This document shows, one piece after another, positions 45,429-54,846 of a stretch of 64,000 bases of DNA. The DNA is from Calothrix sp. FI2-JRJ7 (lineage in GTDB: Bacteria > Cyanobacteriota > Cyanobacteriia > Cyanobacteriales > Nostocaceae). The notes below the pieces were generated by a model. That model saw only the letters and a program-made list of their open reading frames with translations. It did not search any database and was not told the DNA's origin. Position 1 is the first letter of the stretch. Each line of letters begins with the position of its first letter. The stretch lies in assembly GCA_019359675.1 (NCBI GenBank), contig JAHHGX010000083.1, positions 90,078 through 154,077 of the forward strand, given 5' to 3'. A program made the position numbers and the translations under genes.

Positions 45429-47834
45429 TTGACTATGAGAATTATCGTAGTTGAAGATGATGATTTAATTGTGGGAAGGTTGGTCAAGATTTTGAATGAC
45501 CAGCATTATACTGTTGATTTCGCAACAGATGGTGAAGCAGCTTGGGAACTGATGGACTGCTTTAGCTATGATTTGATATTGCTCGATGTCATGTTACCCA
45601 AGCTTGATGGAATTAGTCTTTGTCGAAAATTACGCTCTATTGGTAATAAAACCCCAATTCTTTTATTAACTGCTCAAGACAATAGTACTACTAAAGTTAT
45701 GGGTTTGGATGCAGGCGCCGATGATTATTTAGCGAAACCTTTTGATTTTCAAGAATTATTAGCTCGGATACGTGCTTTACTGCGTCGAGGTGGTTCTACC
45801 TTGCCACCAATGCTTGTATGGCAAAACTTACAACTTGACCCCAGCACTTGCCAAGTAATGAGCGATGGTCAACTTTTACATTTAACACCCAAGGAATATA
45901 GTTTACTTGAGCTTTTTCTTCGCAATACACAGCGAGTATTTAGCTGTGGAATGTTGATTCAGCATTTATGGTCATTTGAAGAACCTCCTTCTGATGATAC
46001 CGTGCGGTCACATATTAAGGGATTACGTCAAAAACTTAAAGCTGCGGGAGTCAATAGTGATGTAATAGAGACAGTATATGGTATTGGCTATCGTCTTAAA
46101 ACTGTTGATAAGGAAGAAGTCACGAAAGCAGGAACACGGAAACACAAAGACGTTGAAAGGGAAAAAAAAAGCCCAAAATTAGCAACTCAAACTCCTTCAT
46201 ATGCAGAGCAAAGTCAAATTATGACTGGTGTCTCCCAAGTATGGGAGCAGGTAGCAGAAACTCTTAGTCAGCGTATTACTGTAATTGAAGAAGCATTGAC
46301 TACTTTATTACAGAATAAATTGCTGGGTGACGAAGTGCTATTAAAAGTAAAGCAAGAAGCTCACAAACTGGTTGGTTCCCTAGGAATGTTTGGTTCAGAT
46401 AAAGGTTCTTATGTCGCTAGTAAAATAGAATCTTTATTTGTCGATGGGAAAACACTGGATAGTTCACAAATAATTCACTTTTCCGAATTAGTTGGTACCT
46501 TGCGTGACTGTCTACAAAGCATGAATGGTCAAGAAATTCCTGAAATGCTTTCAAATGAAACTTTAAATAAAAGTCCTTTACTACTGATTGTCGATGAAGA
46601 CGCGGAATTTACAAGTAGTTTAATTGCTATAGCTTCTAGCTGGGGTATCAAGGTACAAGTTACTCCTAACGTTATTACAGCTAAAAAGCTAATTGTAGAT
46701 TTATGTCCTGATATTGTATTGCTTGACCTTTCTTGTGGTGATACCGCAGAAAAAGCTCTTGGGTTACTAGTGGAATTAACCAGTCGTACTCCTCCATTAT
46801 CAGTTATTGTAACTACCGCACAAGATAGTTTAATTGACCGCGTTAAAATTGCGCGTCTCGGTGGACGTGGAGTTTTACAAAAACCTGTGTCAGAAACCCA
46901 AGTACTAGAAGCTGTTACCCAAGTACTAAAAAATACTCCTTCCCCAGAATCAAAGGTAATGGTTGTCGATGATGACCCACAAATATTAACTGCTCTGCAA
47001 ACTTTGCTTACACCTTGGGGTTTAAAAGTTTATACCCTCGATAATCCTTCTCGTTTTTGGGAGGTAATGACGGTTGTAAATCCCGATTTATTAATTTTAG
47101 ATGTGGAAATGCCTGAAATTAATGGTATTGAATTATGCCAAGTTGTACGTAGTGACGCTCGTTATAGTGCAATTCCGATTTTATTCCTAACGGGACACAA
47201 TGATACCAAAACAAGGCAAGATGTATTCGCGGCAGGCGCCGACGATTATATAAATAAGCCAATTGTTAAAGTAGAATTAGTAACACGTATTCTCAATCGT
47301 TTAGAGAGAACTCGCTTACTAAAGAGTTTAGCAGAGACGGATGTTTTAACTGGTATTGCTAATCGCCCCAAGTCTATTCAAGAATTGAATCGGTGTATAG
47401 AATGGAGTCAAAATTATAATCAACAGTTTTGTTTTGCGATTGTAGAGGTAGATAAATTTAAGCAAATTAATCAGCAGTATGGTTATGGTGTGGGAGATGC
47501 TGTTTTATCTCGCTTAGGTCGAATTTTACGGTTAAATTTCCATTACGAGGATGTAGTCGGTCGTTGGGGTGGTACCGAATTTATTATCGCAATGTGTGGT
47601 ATGACTAAAGTTGAGGGTACTAGGCGCCTGTCTGAAGTCATTAAAAATCTTGTCACATCATGTAGAGACGTGACATGTAACGTCTCTACGAACAAACAAT
47701 TTTGCGTCTATTTTAACGTTGGAATTGTACAGTATCCTGAAGATGGCGCCGATATTGATACTTTATACCGAGTTGCTAATGAAGCTCTCGAACAGTCGAA
47801 AGCAGTAGCACAAAAACGATTGTTAAATAATTAG
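45429..47834 (+). CDS. Multi-domain response regulator: REC-wHTH-HPt-REC-REC-GGDEF
   Basis: An 801-residue protein with a receiver (1-120, phospho-Asp in LLDVMLP), an OmpR-type winged helix (about 128-225), an HPt domain (about 265-360, His in EAHKLVGSLG), a second receiver (about 385-495), a third (about 510-625, LILDVEMPEING) and a GGDEF domain (about 635-795). The GGDEF site reads GGTEF, so diguanylate cyclase activity is doubtful. A TAGAGACG palindrome (47661-47690) is inserted in frame in the GGDEF domain. The kinase gene follows 94 bases downstream, so the two are likely partners. Confidence 0.9.
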   Translation: MTMRIIVVEDDDLIVGRLVKILNDQHYTVDFATDGEAAWELMDCFSYDLILLDVMLPKLDGISLCRKLRSIGNKTPILLLTAQDNSTTKVMGLDAGADDYLAKPFDFQELLARIRALLRRGGSTLPPMLVWQNLQLDPSTCQVMSDGQLLHLTPKEYSLLELFLRNTQRVFSCGMLIQHLWSFEEPPSDDTVRSHIKGLRQKLKAAGVNSDVIETVYGIGYRLKTVDKEEVTKAGTRKHKDVEREKKSPKLATQTPSYAEQSQIMTGVSQVWEQVAETLSQRITVIEEALTTLLQNKLLGDEVLLKVKQEAHKLVGSLGMFGSDKGSYVASKIESLFVDGKTLDSSQIIHFSELVGTLRDCLQSMNGQEIPEMLSNETLNKSPLLLIVDEDAEFTSSLIAIASSWGIKVQVTPNVITAKKLIVDLCPDIVLLDLSCGDTAEKALGLLVELTSRTPPLSVIVTTAQDSLIDRVKIARLGGRGVLQKPVSETQVLEAVTQVLKNTPSPESKVMVVDDDPQILTALQTLLTPWGLKVYTLDNPSRFWEVMTVVNPDLLILDVEMPEINGIELCQVVRSDARYSAIPILFLTGHNDTKTRQDVFAAGADDYINKPIVKVELVTRILNRLERTRLLKSLAETDVLTGIANRPKSIQELNRCIEWSQNYNQQFCFAIVEVDKFKQINQQYGYGVGDAVLSRLGRILRLNFHYEDVVGRWGGTEFIIAMCGMTKVEGTRRLSEVIKNLVTSCRDVTCNVSTNKQFCVYFNVGIVQYPEDGADIDTLYRVANEALEQSKAVAQKRLLNN
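47661..47690. repeat. TAGAGACG palindrome inside a coding region
   Basis: TGTAGAGACGTGACA with its near complement lies in frame within the GGDEF domain, encoding CRDVTCNVST between the last helix and the FCVYFNVGIVQYPEDG strand. Other copies of the family lie between genes. Confidence 0.85.
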
Positions 47835-47841
47835 ATACTTT

Positions 47842-47907
47842 AGAAACCCGGTTTCTAGGCAAAATCGTGATTTTTATTCGAGATTTCAATAAAGAAACCG
47901 GGTTTCT
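47842..47907. repeat. GAAACC palindrome doublet
   Basis: AGAAACCCGGTTTCT near 47842 and AGAAACCGGGTTTCT near 47893 stand 51 bases apart in the gap between the response regulator and kinase genes. Confidence 0.75.
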
Positions 47908-47928
47908 TGGATTTGTGAAGGAGGTAAT

Positions 47929-50900
47929 ATGTCAGAATTTTTACATAATTTTTTTACTACAAGCTATTTTATTCCCCACGGACATTGTTATTTATGGAAA
48001 CCTGGATTGATATCACTGCATGTCATTTCTGATGCGCTGATTGGTTTAGCATATTACTCCATACCTATAACCTTGTTTTATTTTGTTAAAAAGCGTGACG
48101 ATTTACCTTTTAACTGGGTTTTTCTACCATTTGCAGCTTTTATCGTTGCTTGCGGAACTACCCATTTCATGGAAATTTGGACGCTTTGGCATCCCATTTT
48201 CTGGTTATCAGGGACAATCAAAGCAATTACAGCATTGATTTCAGCGTATACAGCAATAATTATGGTATGTTTAATACCTCAAGCTTTAGTGTTACCGAGT
48301 CCTGCACAATTGAAAGCAGCAAATCAAGAGTTGCAACAGCAAATTATTGAGCGTCAAAAAGTAGAGGAAGCTTTACGTCGAACGCACGACGAATTAGAAA
48401 TTCGAGTTAGAGAACGAACCTTAGATTTAGCGACGGCAAATCAAGCATTGCAAGCACAAATTGACGAACGTCAACGAGCAGAGTTAGCACTACAAGAAAT
48501 TACAACACTACAGAAGGCAATTTTAGATAGTGCAAACTACACAATTATTTCCACAACTGTAGACGGTACGATTCGGACTTTTAATGCAGCAGCAGAAAGA
48601 TGCTTAGGATATAGTGCTGCTGAGGTAGTTGGCAAAACTACTCCTGCAATTATTCACAACCGTTTGGAAATTTTACAGCGCTCCCAAGAATTATCGCAGG
48701 AACTATCTACTACAATTGAACCAGGTTTTGAGGTTTTTGTTGCTAAGGCACGTCGTGGGGATATAGACGAGCGTGAATGGTCTTACATTCGCAAAGACGG
48801 TTCTCACTTTCCTGTGTTGTTGTCAGTAACTGCTTTACGTGATACTGAAAATAATATTACAGGCTTTCTCGGTATTGGTAGTGATATCAGCGCGCGTAAA
48901 CAGGCAGAGTCAGCGCTTTTAGAAAATGAACAACTGCTACGAAGTGTGTTAGAAATATTACCTGTAGGTGTTTGGTTGGCCGATAAAAATGGGCAAATAT
49001 TACGAGTTAACCCCGCAGCAGAGCAAATTTGGGCAGGCGCCAGGTATGTTGGTATAGAGCAATATAGCGAATATAAAGCTTGGTGGGAATCAACAGGTAA
49101 GCGGATAGAAGCACAAGAATGGGCACTTTACAGGGCAATTGTGCATGGGGAAACTTCAATTGATGAAGTAATTAAAATTGAATGTTTTGATGGCAATTAT
49201 AAAACTGTACTTAATTCAGCCCTTCCAATTTTGGATGCTGAACACAATATACATGGCGCCATTGCCGTTAATCAAGATATTACTAATATTAAACAGACAG
49301 AAGAGCAATTACGGCGCCAAAATTTGCGGTCGCGACTATTTGCAGAAGTAACGCTTAAAATTCGCACTTCTTTACAAATTGAAGAAATTCTTCAAACCAC
49401 GGTTACTGAGGTGCAAAGAATTCTTCAAGCAGACCGGGTATTAATTTTTAAGCTCAATTCAGATGGTTCGGGAAGAGTTGTTCAAGAATCGGTAGTTTCA
49501 GGTTGGCCAGTCACCCTTGGTCAGGAAATTTTTGACCCTTGCTTTGAACGGATATATTTAGAGAAATATCGCAAAGGAGAAATTACAGCCGTCACCAATG
49601 TTGAAAATGGTAGTATTTTACCTTGTTACGTCGAATTTCTCCAGCAGTATTGCGTTAAAGCCAACCTAGTGGTGCCCATTTTTGTTAGGGAAAATCTTTG
49701 GGGCTTATTAATTGCTCACCAATGCTCGGCGCCGCGTTATTGGGCTGAGTTTGAGCTAACATTATTAAAGCATTTGGCAGACCAAATAGGCATTGCTTTG
49801 TCTCAGGCTCAATTATTAGAACAAGAAATTGTACAGCGTCAAGAACTAATTCGTTCTCAAGAAGAACGACGCGCAATGAGTGCTGCTCTCGAAAGTGCAG
49901 TAGAAGGTATTTCTCAGTTAGACACTTCTGCTCGATATATAAAAGTTAATCCAGCCTATAGCAGTATGCTTGGTTATCAACCAGAGGAATTAATCGGTAT
50001 GGAATGGCAGCAAACCATCCATCCTGATGACCAAGAAAGAATCATTGCTGCTTACCAGTATATGTTAACTAACGGGAAAGTAGAAGTTGAGGTCAAGGGT
50101 GTGCGGAAAGATAACTCTGTTTTTGACAAGCAGGTAATGATGGTCAAAGCTTACAACCCGCAACAGGAATTTATTGGGCATTACTGTTTTATGAAGGATA
50201 TTAGCGACCGTCGAGAAGTCGAACGTCTCAAAGATGAATTTGTCTCGGTCGTGAGTCACGAGTTACGAACACCATTAACTTCAATATCAGGCGCCTTAGA
50301 TTTACTTGCAAGTGGTATTCTACAAACTCAACCCGAAGAGCAAAAGCGGATGTTAAATATTGCCGCGAATAATACAGATAGATTAGTACGTTTAATCAAC
50401 GACATCCTTGATATTGAGCGCATTGAGTCTGGTAAAATTCAAATGACCAAACAACTTTGTAATACTGCTGACTTAATGACGCAATCAGCAGAAGTTGTAG
50501 AAGAAATGGCTCTTCAAGAGTCGGTGGTGTTATCTGTTTCTCCCCTCAAAGCGAATATTTGGGCAGATAGTGACCGTATTATTCAAGTTTTTACAAATTT
50601 ACTCAGCAACGCTATTAAATTTTCTCCCAAAGGCGCCACAGTTTATTTAAGTGCAGAAATTAAAAATTCGCAACTAAATACTTTATCTCCCCACGTTCTT
50701 TTCAAGGTGCAAGACCAAGGAAGAGGTATACCTGCTGATAAACTCGAATCGATATTTGAGCGCTTTCAGCAAGTCGATGCTTCTGACTCGCGTCAAAAAG
50801 GAGGAACAGGATTAGGTTTAGCTATTTGTCGTAGCATTTTACAACATCACGGTGGGCAAATTTGGGCATCTAGTACATTAGGTGTTGGTAGTACTTTCTT

Positions 50901-51711
50901 TTTTACCCTACCACTGCTGCCAGAAGCTCACTGTGATGTAAATATAGAAGAAGCAGGTGCCCCATTAATATTACAGTGTGACGATGACAGCGACATTCGG
51001 GCAGTCGTTCAAACCATGCTACAACGGCAAGGCTACCGCGTGTTAACAGCCGCATCAGGATTAGAAGCTGTAGAGATGGCAATTCAACAACATCCTGCCG
51101 TAATACTTCTGAATCTAATGATGCCCGGTATGGATGGATGGGAAACTTTAGCACTACTCAAACAGCGGACAGATACGCAAAATATCCCAATTATAATTCT
51201 TAGTGGTTTACTTCCCAACCAAAGTTTACCCCCTGGTGTCAGCGACTGGATTGTAAAGCCACCAAATTTCAGATTATTGTGCCAAGCATTAGAAAAAGCG
51301 TTAGCTAAAAATAATCAAAGTATCAAAGTTTTGATTATAGAAGACGACCAAGATTTAGCGCAGGTGCTAATTGCCATGTTCAACCGTCACGGAATTGAAA
51401 CCTACCATGCACCCACAGGAAGAGAAGCACTTCAAGTCAGTCAACACATAATTCCTGATTTACTAGTGCTTGACCTAGGATTACCAGAATACGATGGTTT
51501 TGCTGTAGTAGATTGGTTGCGGCAACATAATAGTTTATGCCGTGTGCCTTTAGTTGTATATACAGCCCAAGACTTAAACGAAAGCGAGCGGCAACGATTA
51601 AAATTAGGACAAACCATATACCTTACCAAAGGACGTATTTCTCCACAGGAATTCGAGCAGCGAGTAATTATTTTGCTCAACCGTATGATTCGAGGTAATG
51701 AAGAAAGTTAA
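47929..51711 (+). CDS. Hybrid histidine kinase with ethylene-receptor and cyanobacteriochrome domains
   Basis: A 1260-residue protein. Residues 1-125 form three membrane helices matching the plant ETR1 ethylene-binding domain: Asp35, and Cys75/His79 in VACGTTHF (copper ligands in ETR1). PAS domains follow (about 190-330, 335-465). The GAF (about 480-640) has DPCF with Cys538 and PCYVEFL with Cys566, the two cysteines of DXCF cyanobacteriochromes at their usual spacing of 28. A third PAS, HisKA with His777 (SHELRTPL), HATPase and two receivers complete it. The first receiver has Asn1062 where Asp is expected (LLNLMMPGMDG). It resembles Synechocystis Slr1212 (UirS/SynEtr1) with added receivers. 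Confidence 0.93.
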   Translation: MSEFLHNFFTTSYFIPHGHCYLWKPGLISLHVISDALIGLAYYSIPITLFYFVKKRDDLPFNWVFLPFAAFIVACGTTHFMEIWTLWHPIFWLSGTIKAITALISAYTAIIMVCLIPQALVLPSPAQLKAANQELQQQIIERQKVEEALRRTHDELEIRVRERTLDLATANQALQAQIDERQRAELALQEITTLQKAILDSANYTIISTTVDGTIRTFNAAAERCLGYSAAEVVGKTTPAIIHNRLEILQRSQELSQELSTTIEPGFEVFVAKARRGDIDEREWSYIRKDGSHFPVLLSVTALRDTENNITGFLGIGSDISARKQAESALLENEQLLRSVLEILPVGVWLADKNGQILRVNPAAEQIWAGARYVGIEQYSEYKAWWESTGKRIEAQEWALYRAIVHGETSIDEVIKIECFDGNYKTVLNSALPILDAEHNIHGAIAVNQDITNIKQTEEQLRRQNLRSRLFAEVTLKIRTSLQIEEILQTTVTEVQRILQADRVLIFKLNSDGSGRVVQESVVSGWPVTLGQEIFDPCFERIYLEKYRKGEITAVTNVENGSILPCYVEFLQQYCVKANLVVPIFVRENLWGLLIAHQCSAPRYWAEFELTLLKHLADQIGIALSQAQLLEQEIVQRQELIRSQEERRAMSAALESAVEGISQLDTSARYIKVNPAYSSMLGYQPEELIGMEWQQTIHPDDQERIIAAYQYMLTNGKVEVEVKGVRKDNSVFDKQVMMVKAYNPQQEFIGHYCFMKDISDRREVERLKDEFVSVVSHELRTPLTSISGALDLLASGILQTQPEEQKRMLNIAANNTDRLVRLINDILDIERIESGKIQMTKQLCNTADLMTQSAEVVEEMALQESVVLSVSPLKANIWADSDRIIQVFTNLLSNAIKFSPKGATVYLSAEIKNSQLNTLSPHVLFKVQDQGRGIPADKLESIFERFQQVDASDSRQKGGTGLGLAICRSILQHHGGQIWASSTLGVGSTFFFTLPLLPEAHCDVNIEEAGAPLILQCDDDSDIRAVVQTMLQRQGYRVLTAASGLEAVEMAIQQHPAVILLNLMMPGMDGWETLALLKQRTDTQNIPIIILSGLLPNQSLPPGVSDWIVKPPNFRLLCQALEKALAKNNQSIKVLIIEDDQDLAQVLIAMFNRHGIETYHAPTGREALQVSQHIIPDLLVLDLGLPEYDGFAVVDWLRQHNSLCRVPLVVYTAQDLNESERQRLKLGQTIYLTKGRISPQEFEQRVIILLNRMIRGNEES

Positions 51712-51715
51712 AGTT

Positions 51716-52080
51716 AGGAGTAGGGTGGAATGGCGCTTACTTAACGTAATTAATGGTGCGTGAAAGCACTGTATTTTGCGTTACATTGATTGGTTGTAAT
51801 AGCGCAGATCGCACCCTACCTAATTTTATTGGCGCCTCCAAATGCTTAAGGGGCGTGACATTCAGGAGTAGGGTGGAATGGTACGCGCCTTTACGATATT
51901 ATGGTGCGTGAAAGCACTGTATTTTGCGTTACATTGATTGATAGTAATAGCGCAGATCGCACCCTACCCGATTTTATTGGCGCCTCCAAATGCTTAAGGG
52001 GCGTGGCATTCAGGAGTAGGGTGCGTGACGCCATAACAATCGCAAACTCAAACTAATGAACTAGTCGCGTCACGCACCTT
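51716..52080. repeat. Tandem 148-bp duplication with TGCGTGA hairpins
   Basis: Two units of 148 bases (51716-51863 and 51864-52011) are nearly identical, each starting AGGAGTAGGGTGGAATGG and ending with GGCGCCTCC and AAATGCTTAAGGGGCGTG. A third, partial unit begins at 52012 but continues into a simple GGGTGCGTGACGCC hairpin to about 52080. The block fills the gap between the kinase and the CheY-like gene. Confidence 0.9.
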
Positions 52081-52101
52081 ATGAGTTAGGAGTTATGAGA
52101 A

Positions 52102-52467
52102 ATGAAACGCATTTTAGTCATTGATGACGAATTTGATATTCGAGCAGTTGCTGAACTTGCTCTAAAAGCAGTAGGTGGTTGGGAAGTTTCGACAGCTGCT
52201 TCTGGAAGTGAAGGTTTAGAAAAGGCTAGCGCAGAACAACCCGATGTTATTTTACTAGATGTAATGATGCCCGATATGGATGGCATTGCTACCTTTAATG
52301 CGTTGCAAGCGAATCCTGCAACCCAGTCTATACCAGTAATTTTATTAACAGCTAAGGTACAAGCCGCAGACCAACGACGATTTGCTGAACTTGGAGTGCG
52401 AGCAATTATCACCAAACCGTTCAAAGCTATGAAATTACCTAGCCAGATTTCATCTGCCCTAGGATAG
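52102..52467 (+). CDS. CheY-like single-domain response regulator
   Basis: A 121-residue receiver with the acidic pair DDEFD near 8-12, the phospho-Asp in ILLDVMMPDMDG (about 51-62), Thr in LLTAK and Lys in ITKPF. It has no output domain. It follows the hybrid kinase after a repeat block and is likely a phosphate acceptor or shuttle for it, but it may be separately transcribed. GGAG precedes the ATG. Confidence 0.92.
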   Translation: MKRILVIDDEFDIRAVAELALKAVGGWEVSTAASGSEGLEKASAEQPDVILLDVMMPDMDGIATFNALQANPATQSIPVILLTAKVQAADQRRFAELGVRAIITKPFKAMKLPSQISSALG

Positions 52468-52610
52468 ATCAATTGTTAAGTTATGTAAATTTATTTTTAT
52501 CTCCACAAGTTCTGCATATTTGAGTTATAACGTCATAAGCAAGTAAGAGTTAGCTAGGCGCCAGTATTAATGTAAATAAATATACACTATAAAGTTTAGG
52601 TAGTGAAATT

Positions 52611-53030
52611 ATGTATACGACAAATGATTCAGAGTTATTTAATTTCAGTCTTACAAAAACGATTAATGCCTTAAAAACGCAAAACAAGACACGGGTTGAA
52701 AGCTGTGAAAAGGCATTTATCGCACTATTGGGAAGTAATTATACAGTAAATGTTTTTACGGCTGCAATACTAGAATTATCTGAAATAGATATAGCTACTT
52801 TTCATTGGACTATAGAAAATTTTTCGCACTTAAAAGCTTGTGACTATTTACTAGAAGCGGTGACTGGGTTAACAATTCAGAAATTATTAAAAGCAGGATT
52901 TATTCCCGGTAAAGATTTTAGTGCATCTCAAGGACAACTATTAGTAAATGAAGACGTAAGAAACGTAATAATGGACAACAAATCCAATACAGAACGTCTT
53001 TTAATTGAAAAATTATTGCTACCAGCTTGA
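52611..53030 (+). CDS. Hypothetical protein, unknown family
   Basis: A 139-residue mostly helical, soluble protein with no signal peptide or membrane segment. Segments like FHWTIENFSHLKACDYLLEA and IQKLLKAGFIPGKDFSASQG suggest a compact helical fold. I do not recognise the family. The next gene starts 45 bases after its stop on the same strand and may be co-transcribed. Confidence 0.65.
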   Translation: MYTTNDSELFNFSLTKTINALKTQNKTRVESCEKAFIALLGSNYTVNVFTAAILELSEIDIATFHWTIENFSHLKACDYLLEAVTGLTIQKLLKAGFIPGKDFSASQGQLLVNEDVRNVIMDNKSNTERLLIEKLLLPA

Positions 53031-53075
53031 AAAAGCAACAAATTACTTATTCTGAACACCCTACCCATTATCCAA

Positions 53076-53357
53076 ATGAATTTCCTCGTAAATCCCATCG
53101 TACAAATAATTCTATTACCAATTCGTCAATGGCTGGAATCAATCAAAGTCAACAACTACAAAAAAGCGCATACACTCTGCCAACTTATACCTGCCAGTTG
53201 TCCCTTTGAACGAAATATTACACTTTTCAAACGTACAGTTCTTCATATCCCACCTCTTTGTAAACTAAATCCTTTCTACGAACAATTAATTGAACTTCGC
53301 TTTAAAGCCTTAACTTATCTTGCAGAGTGTGGTGAGGATGTAACGATTTATTGCTAA
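53076..53357 (+). CDS. Mo-dependent nitrogenase family protein
   Basis: A 93-residue protein with the sequence pattern of the cyanobacterial family named Mo-dependent nitrogenase C-terminal: IRQWLESIKVNNYKKAHTLC, then CPFERNITLF, HIPPLCKLNPFYEQL and a closing CGEDVTIYC. The name comes from annotation; it is not a nitrogenase subunit. Members are common in nitrogen-fixing filamentous cyanobacteria. The conserved cysteines could bind a metal. An overlapping frame starting at 53027 is a shadow. Confidence 0.82.
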   Translation: MNFLVNPIVQIILLPIRQWLESIKVNNYKKAHTLCQLIPASCPFERNITLFKRTVLHIPPLCKLNPFYEQLIELRFKALTYLAECGEDVTIYC

Positions 53358-53460
53358 GTTTATTAAATATTTATTTTTTCCTACCGGAATATTAATCCGG
53401 TATGGATTATTGTTTTACAATTTAAAAAACGCCAAAAAACAAATTACTTTAGTAGTATAT

Positions 53461-54123
53461 ATGAACTTTACTAATAATAATCATATCATGAAAATGAATC
53501 AAGAACAATCGCTAAGGTCAGAAATGCCTTATGAATTACAAAATCTTATTTTTCCTGCTACGCACGAAGAAACTGTTGCTACACCCGAAGACAAAAGCGA
53601 TATCAGTATCTTCAACAATATAAATCGTGGTCGTGTTGCTATTTTTCTCGATGGCTCAAACCTCTTCTATGCAGCATTACAACTTGGTATTGAAGTTGAT
53701 TACACTAAACTACTTTCTCTTTTAATTGAGAAATCACAACTATTACGTGCATTCTTTTATACAGGTGTAGACCGTACCAATGAAAAGCAACAGGGTTTCT
53801 TATTGTGGATGCGTCGAAATGGCTACCGTGTAATTACCAAAGATTTAATCCAGCTTGCAGATGGCTCTAAAAAAGCTAACTTAGACGTAGAAATTGCAGT
53901 TGACATGATTACTTTAGCTGGGCACTACGATACAGCTGTTTTAGTTAGTGGTGACGGAGACCTAGCTTATGCTGCAAATGCCATCAGTTTTCAAGGTGTC
54001 CGAGTAGAGGTTGTAAGTTTACGCTCCATGACCAGCGATAGCTTAATTAACGTTGCCGACCGCTACATAGACCTTGACTCTATCAAACACCATATCCAAA
54101 AGGCGCCTTTTACCTCACCCTAA
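53461..54123 (+). CDS. NYN-domain protein, LabA/DUF88 family
   Basis: About 220 residues; a disordered N-terminus precedes a NYN (PIN-like) nuclease-type domain with AIFLDGSNLFYAA (first acidic residue), KANLDVEIAVDMI and VLVSGDGDLAYAA (second and third acidic residues). In Synechococcus, LabA takes part in negative feedback of the circadian clock output; other members may be RNA-acting. The frame is open from 53410, but the first good methionine of the conserved part is at 53461 or 53488. Confidence 0.85.
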   Translation: MNFTNNNHIMKMNQEQSLRSEMPYELQNLIFPATHEETVATPEDKSDISIFNNINRGRVAIFLDGSNLFYAALQLGIEVDYTKLLSLLIEKSQLLRAFFYTGVDRTNEKQQGFLLWMRRNGYRVITKDLIQLADGSKKANLDVEIAVDMITLAGHYDTAVLVSGDGDLAYAANAISFQGVRVEVVSLRSMTSDSLINVADRYIDLDSIKHHIQKAPFTSP

Positions 54124-54300
54124 TTAACCTTTATACTGCAATCTGTGTCACTCGGCGCCTACCCCTAAGCCTATTTGACAACTATATATTTACTCGCTAC
54201 AATAAACTCATAGTCATTACGAGTTTGTTTAATATTCCAATTAAACAACATTAAGTAAGAGCAGAAGTTTTTAAAGATGTTTAGTGAGTGATGGTTGATT

Positions 54301-54846
54301 ATGGTGAAAATAGTAGGTATTGCAGGGAGCCTTAGAAAAGACTCTTACTCGCAGTTAGCTTTAGAAGTAGCTGCACAGAGACTTCAAGCGCTCGGCGCCG
54401 ACGTAGAAATATTAGATTTAAGACAGATGCAGTTGCCATTTTGTGATGGTGGAGACGATTACTCAGAATATCCTGATGTTGAGAAATTACAAAATGCCGT
54501 CAAAAATGCTGATGGGCTGGTTTTAGCGACACCAGAATATCACGGTAGTGTTAGCGGAGTCTTAAAAAATGCACTTGATTTAATGAGCTTTGACCAATTG
54601 TCTGGTAAAGTAACAGGATTAATTAGCGTTTTAGGTGGACAGCCCAACAGTAACGCACTTAACGACTTGCGGGTAATTATGCGTTGGGTACACGCATGGG
54701 TTATACCTGAGCAAATAGGCATAGGGCAGGTTTGGAAAGCTTTTAGTCCAGAAGGTAAACTTGTAGACGAAAAACTTTCTCAAAGATTTGACCAGTTTGC
54801 TCAAAGTTTGGTTGATAACACTCGTAAACTACGAGGAGTAAATTAG
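54301..54846 (+). CDS. NADPH-dependent FMN reductase family protein
   Basis: A 181-residue flavodoxin-like protein with the FMN-phosphate loop GSLRKDSYSQLAL at about 9-21 and the conserved LATPEYHGSVSGVLKNALD (about 77-95). Such enzymes pass electrons from NADPH to flavins, quinones or metal ions. The ATG at 54301 is preferred over a TTG at 54295. It has no operon partner in the window. Confidence 0.9.
   Translation: MVKIVGIAGSLRKDSYSQLALEVAAQRLQALGADVEILDLRQMQLPFCDGGDDYSEYPDVEKLQNAVKNADGLVLATPEYHGSVSGVLKNALDLMSFDQLSGKVTGLISVLGGQPNSNALNDLRVIMRWVHAWVIPEQIGIGQVWKAFSPEGKLVDEKLSQRFDQFAQSLVDNTRKLRGVN

Noticed and set aside
51716..52080. CRISPR array
   Set aside because: The repeats are 148 bases long and adjoin directly; there are no short repeats with regular unique spacers.
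53027..53209. 60-codon frame overlapping the nitrogenase-family gene
   Set aside because: It is out of frame with the clearly conserved 53076-53357 protein and has no features.
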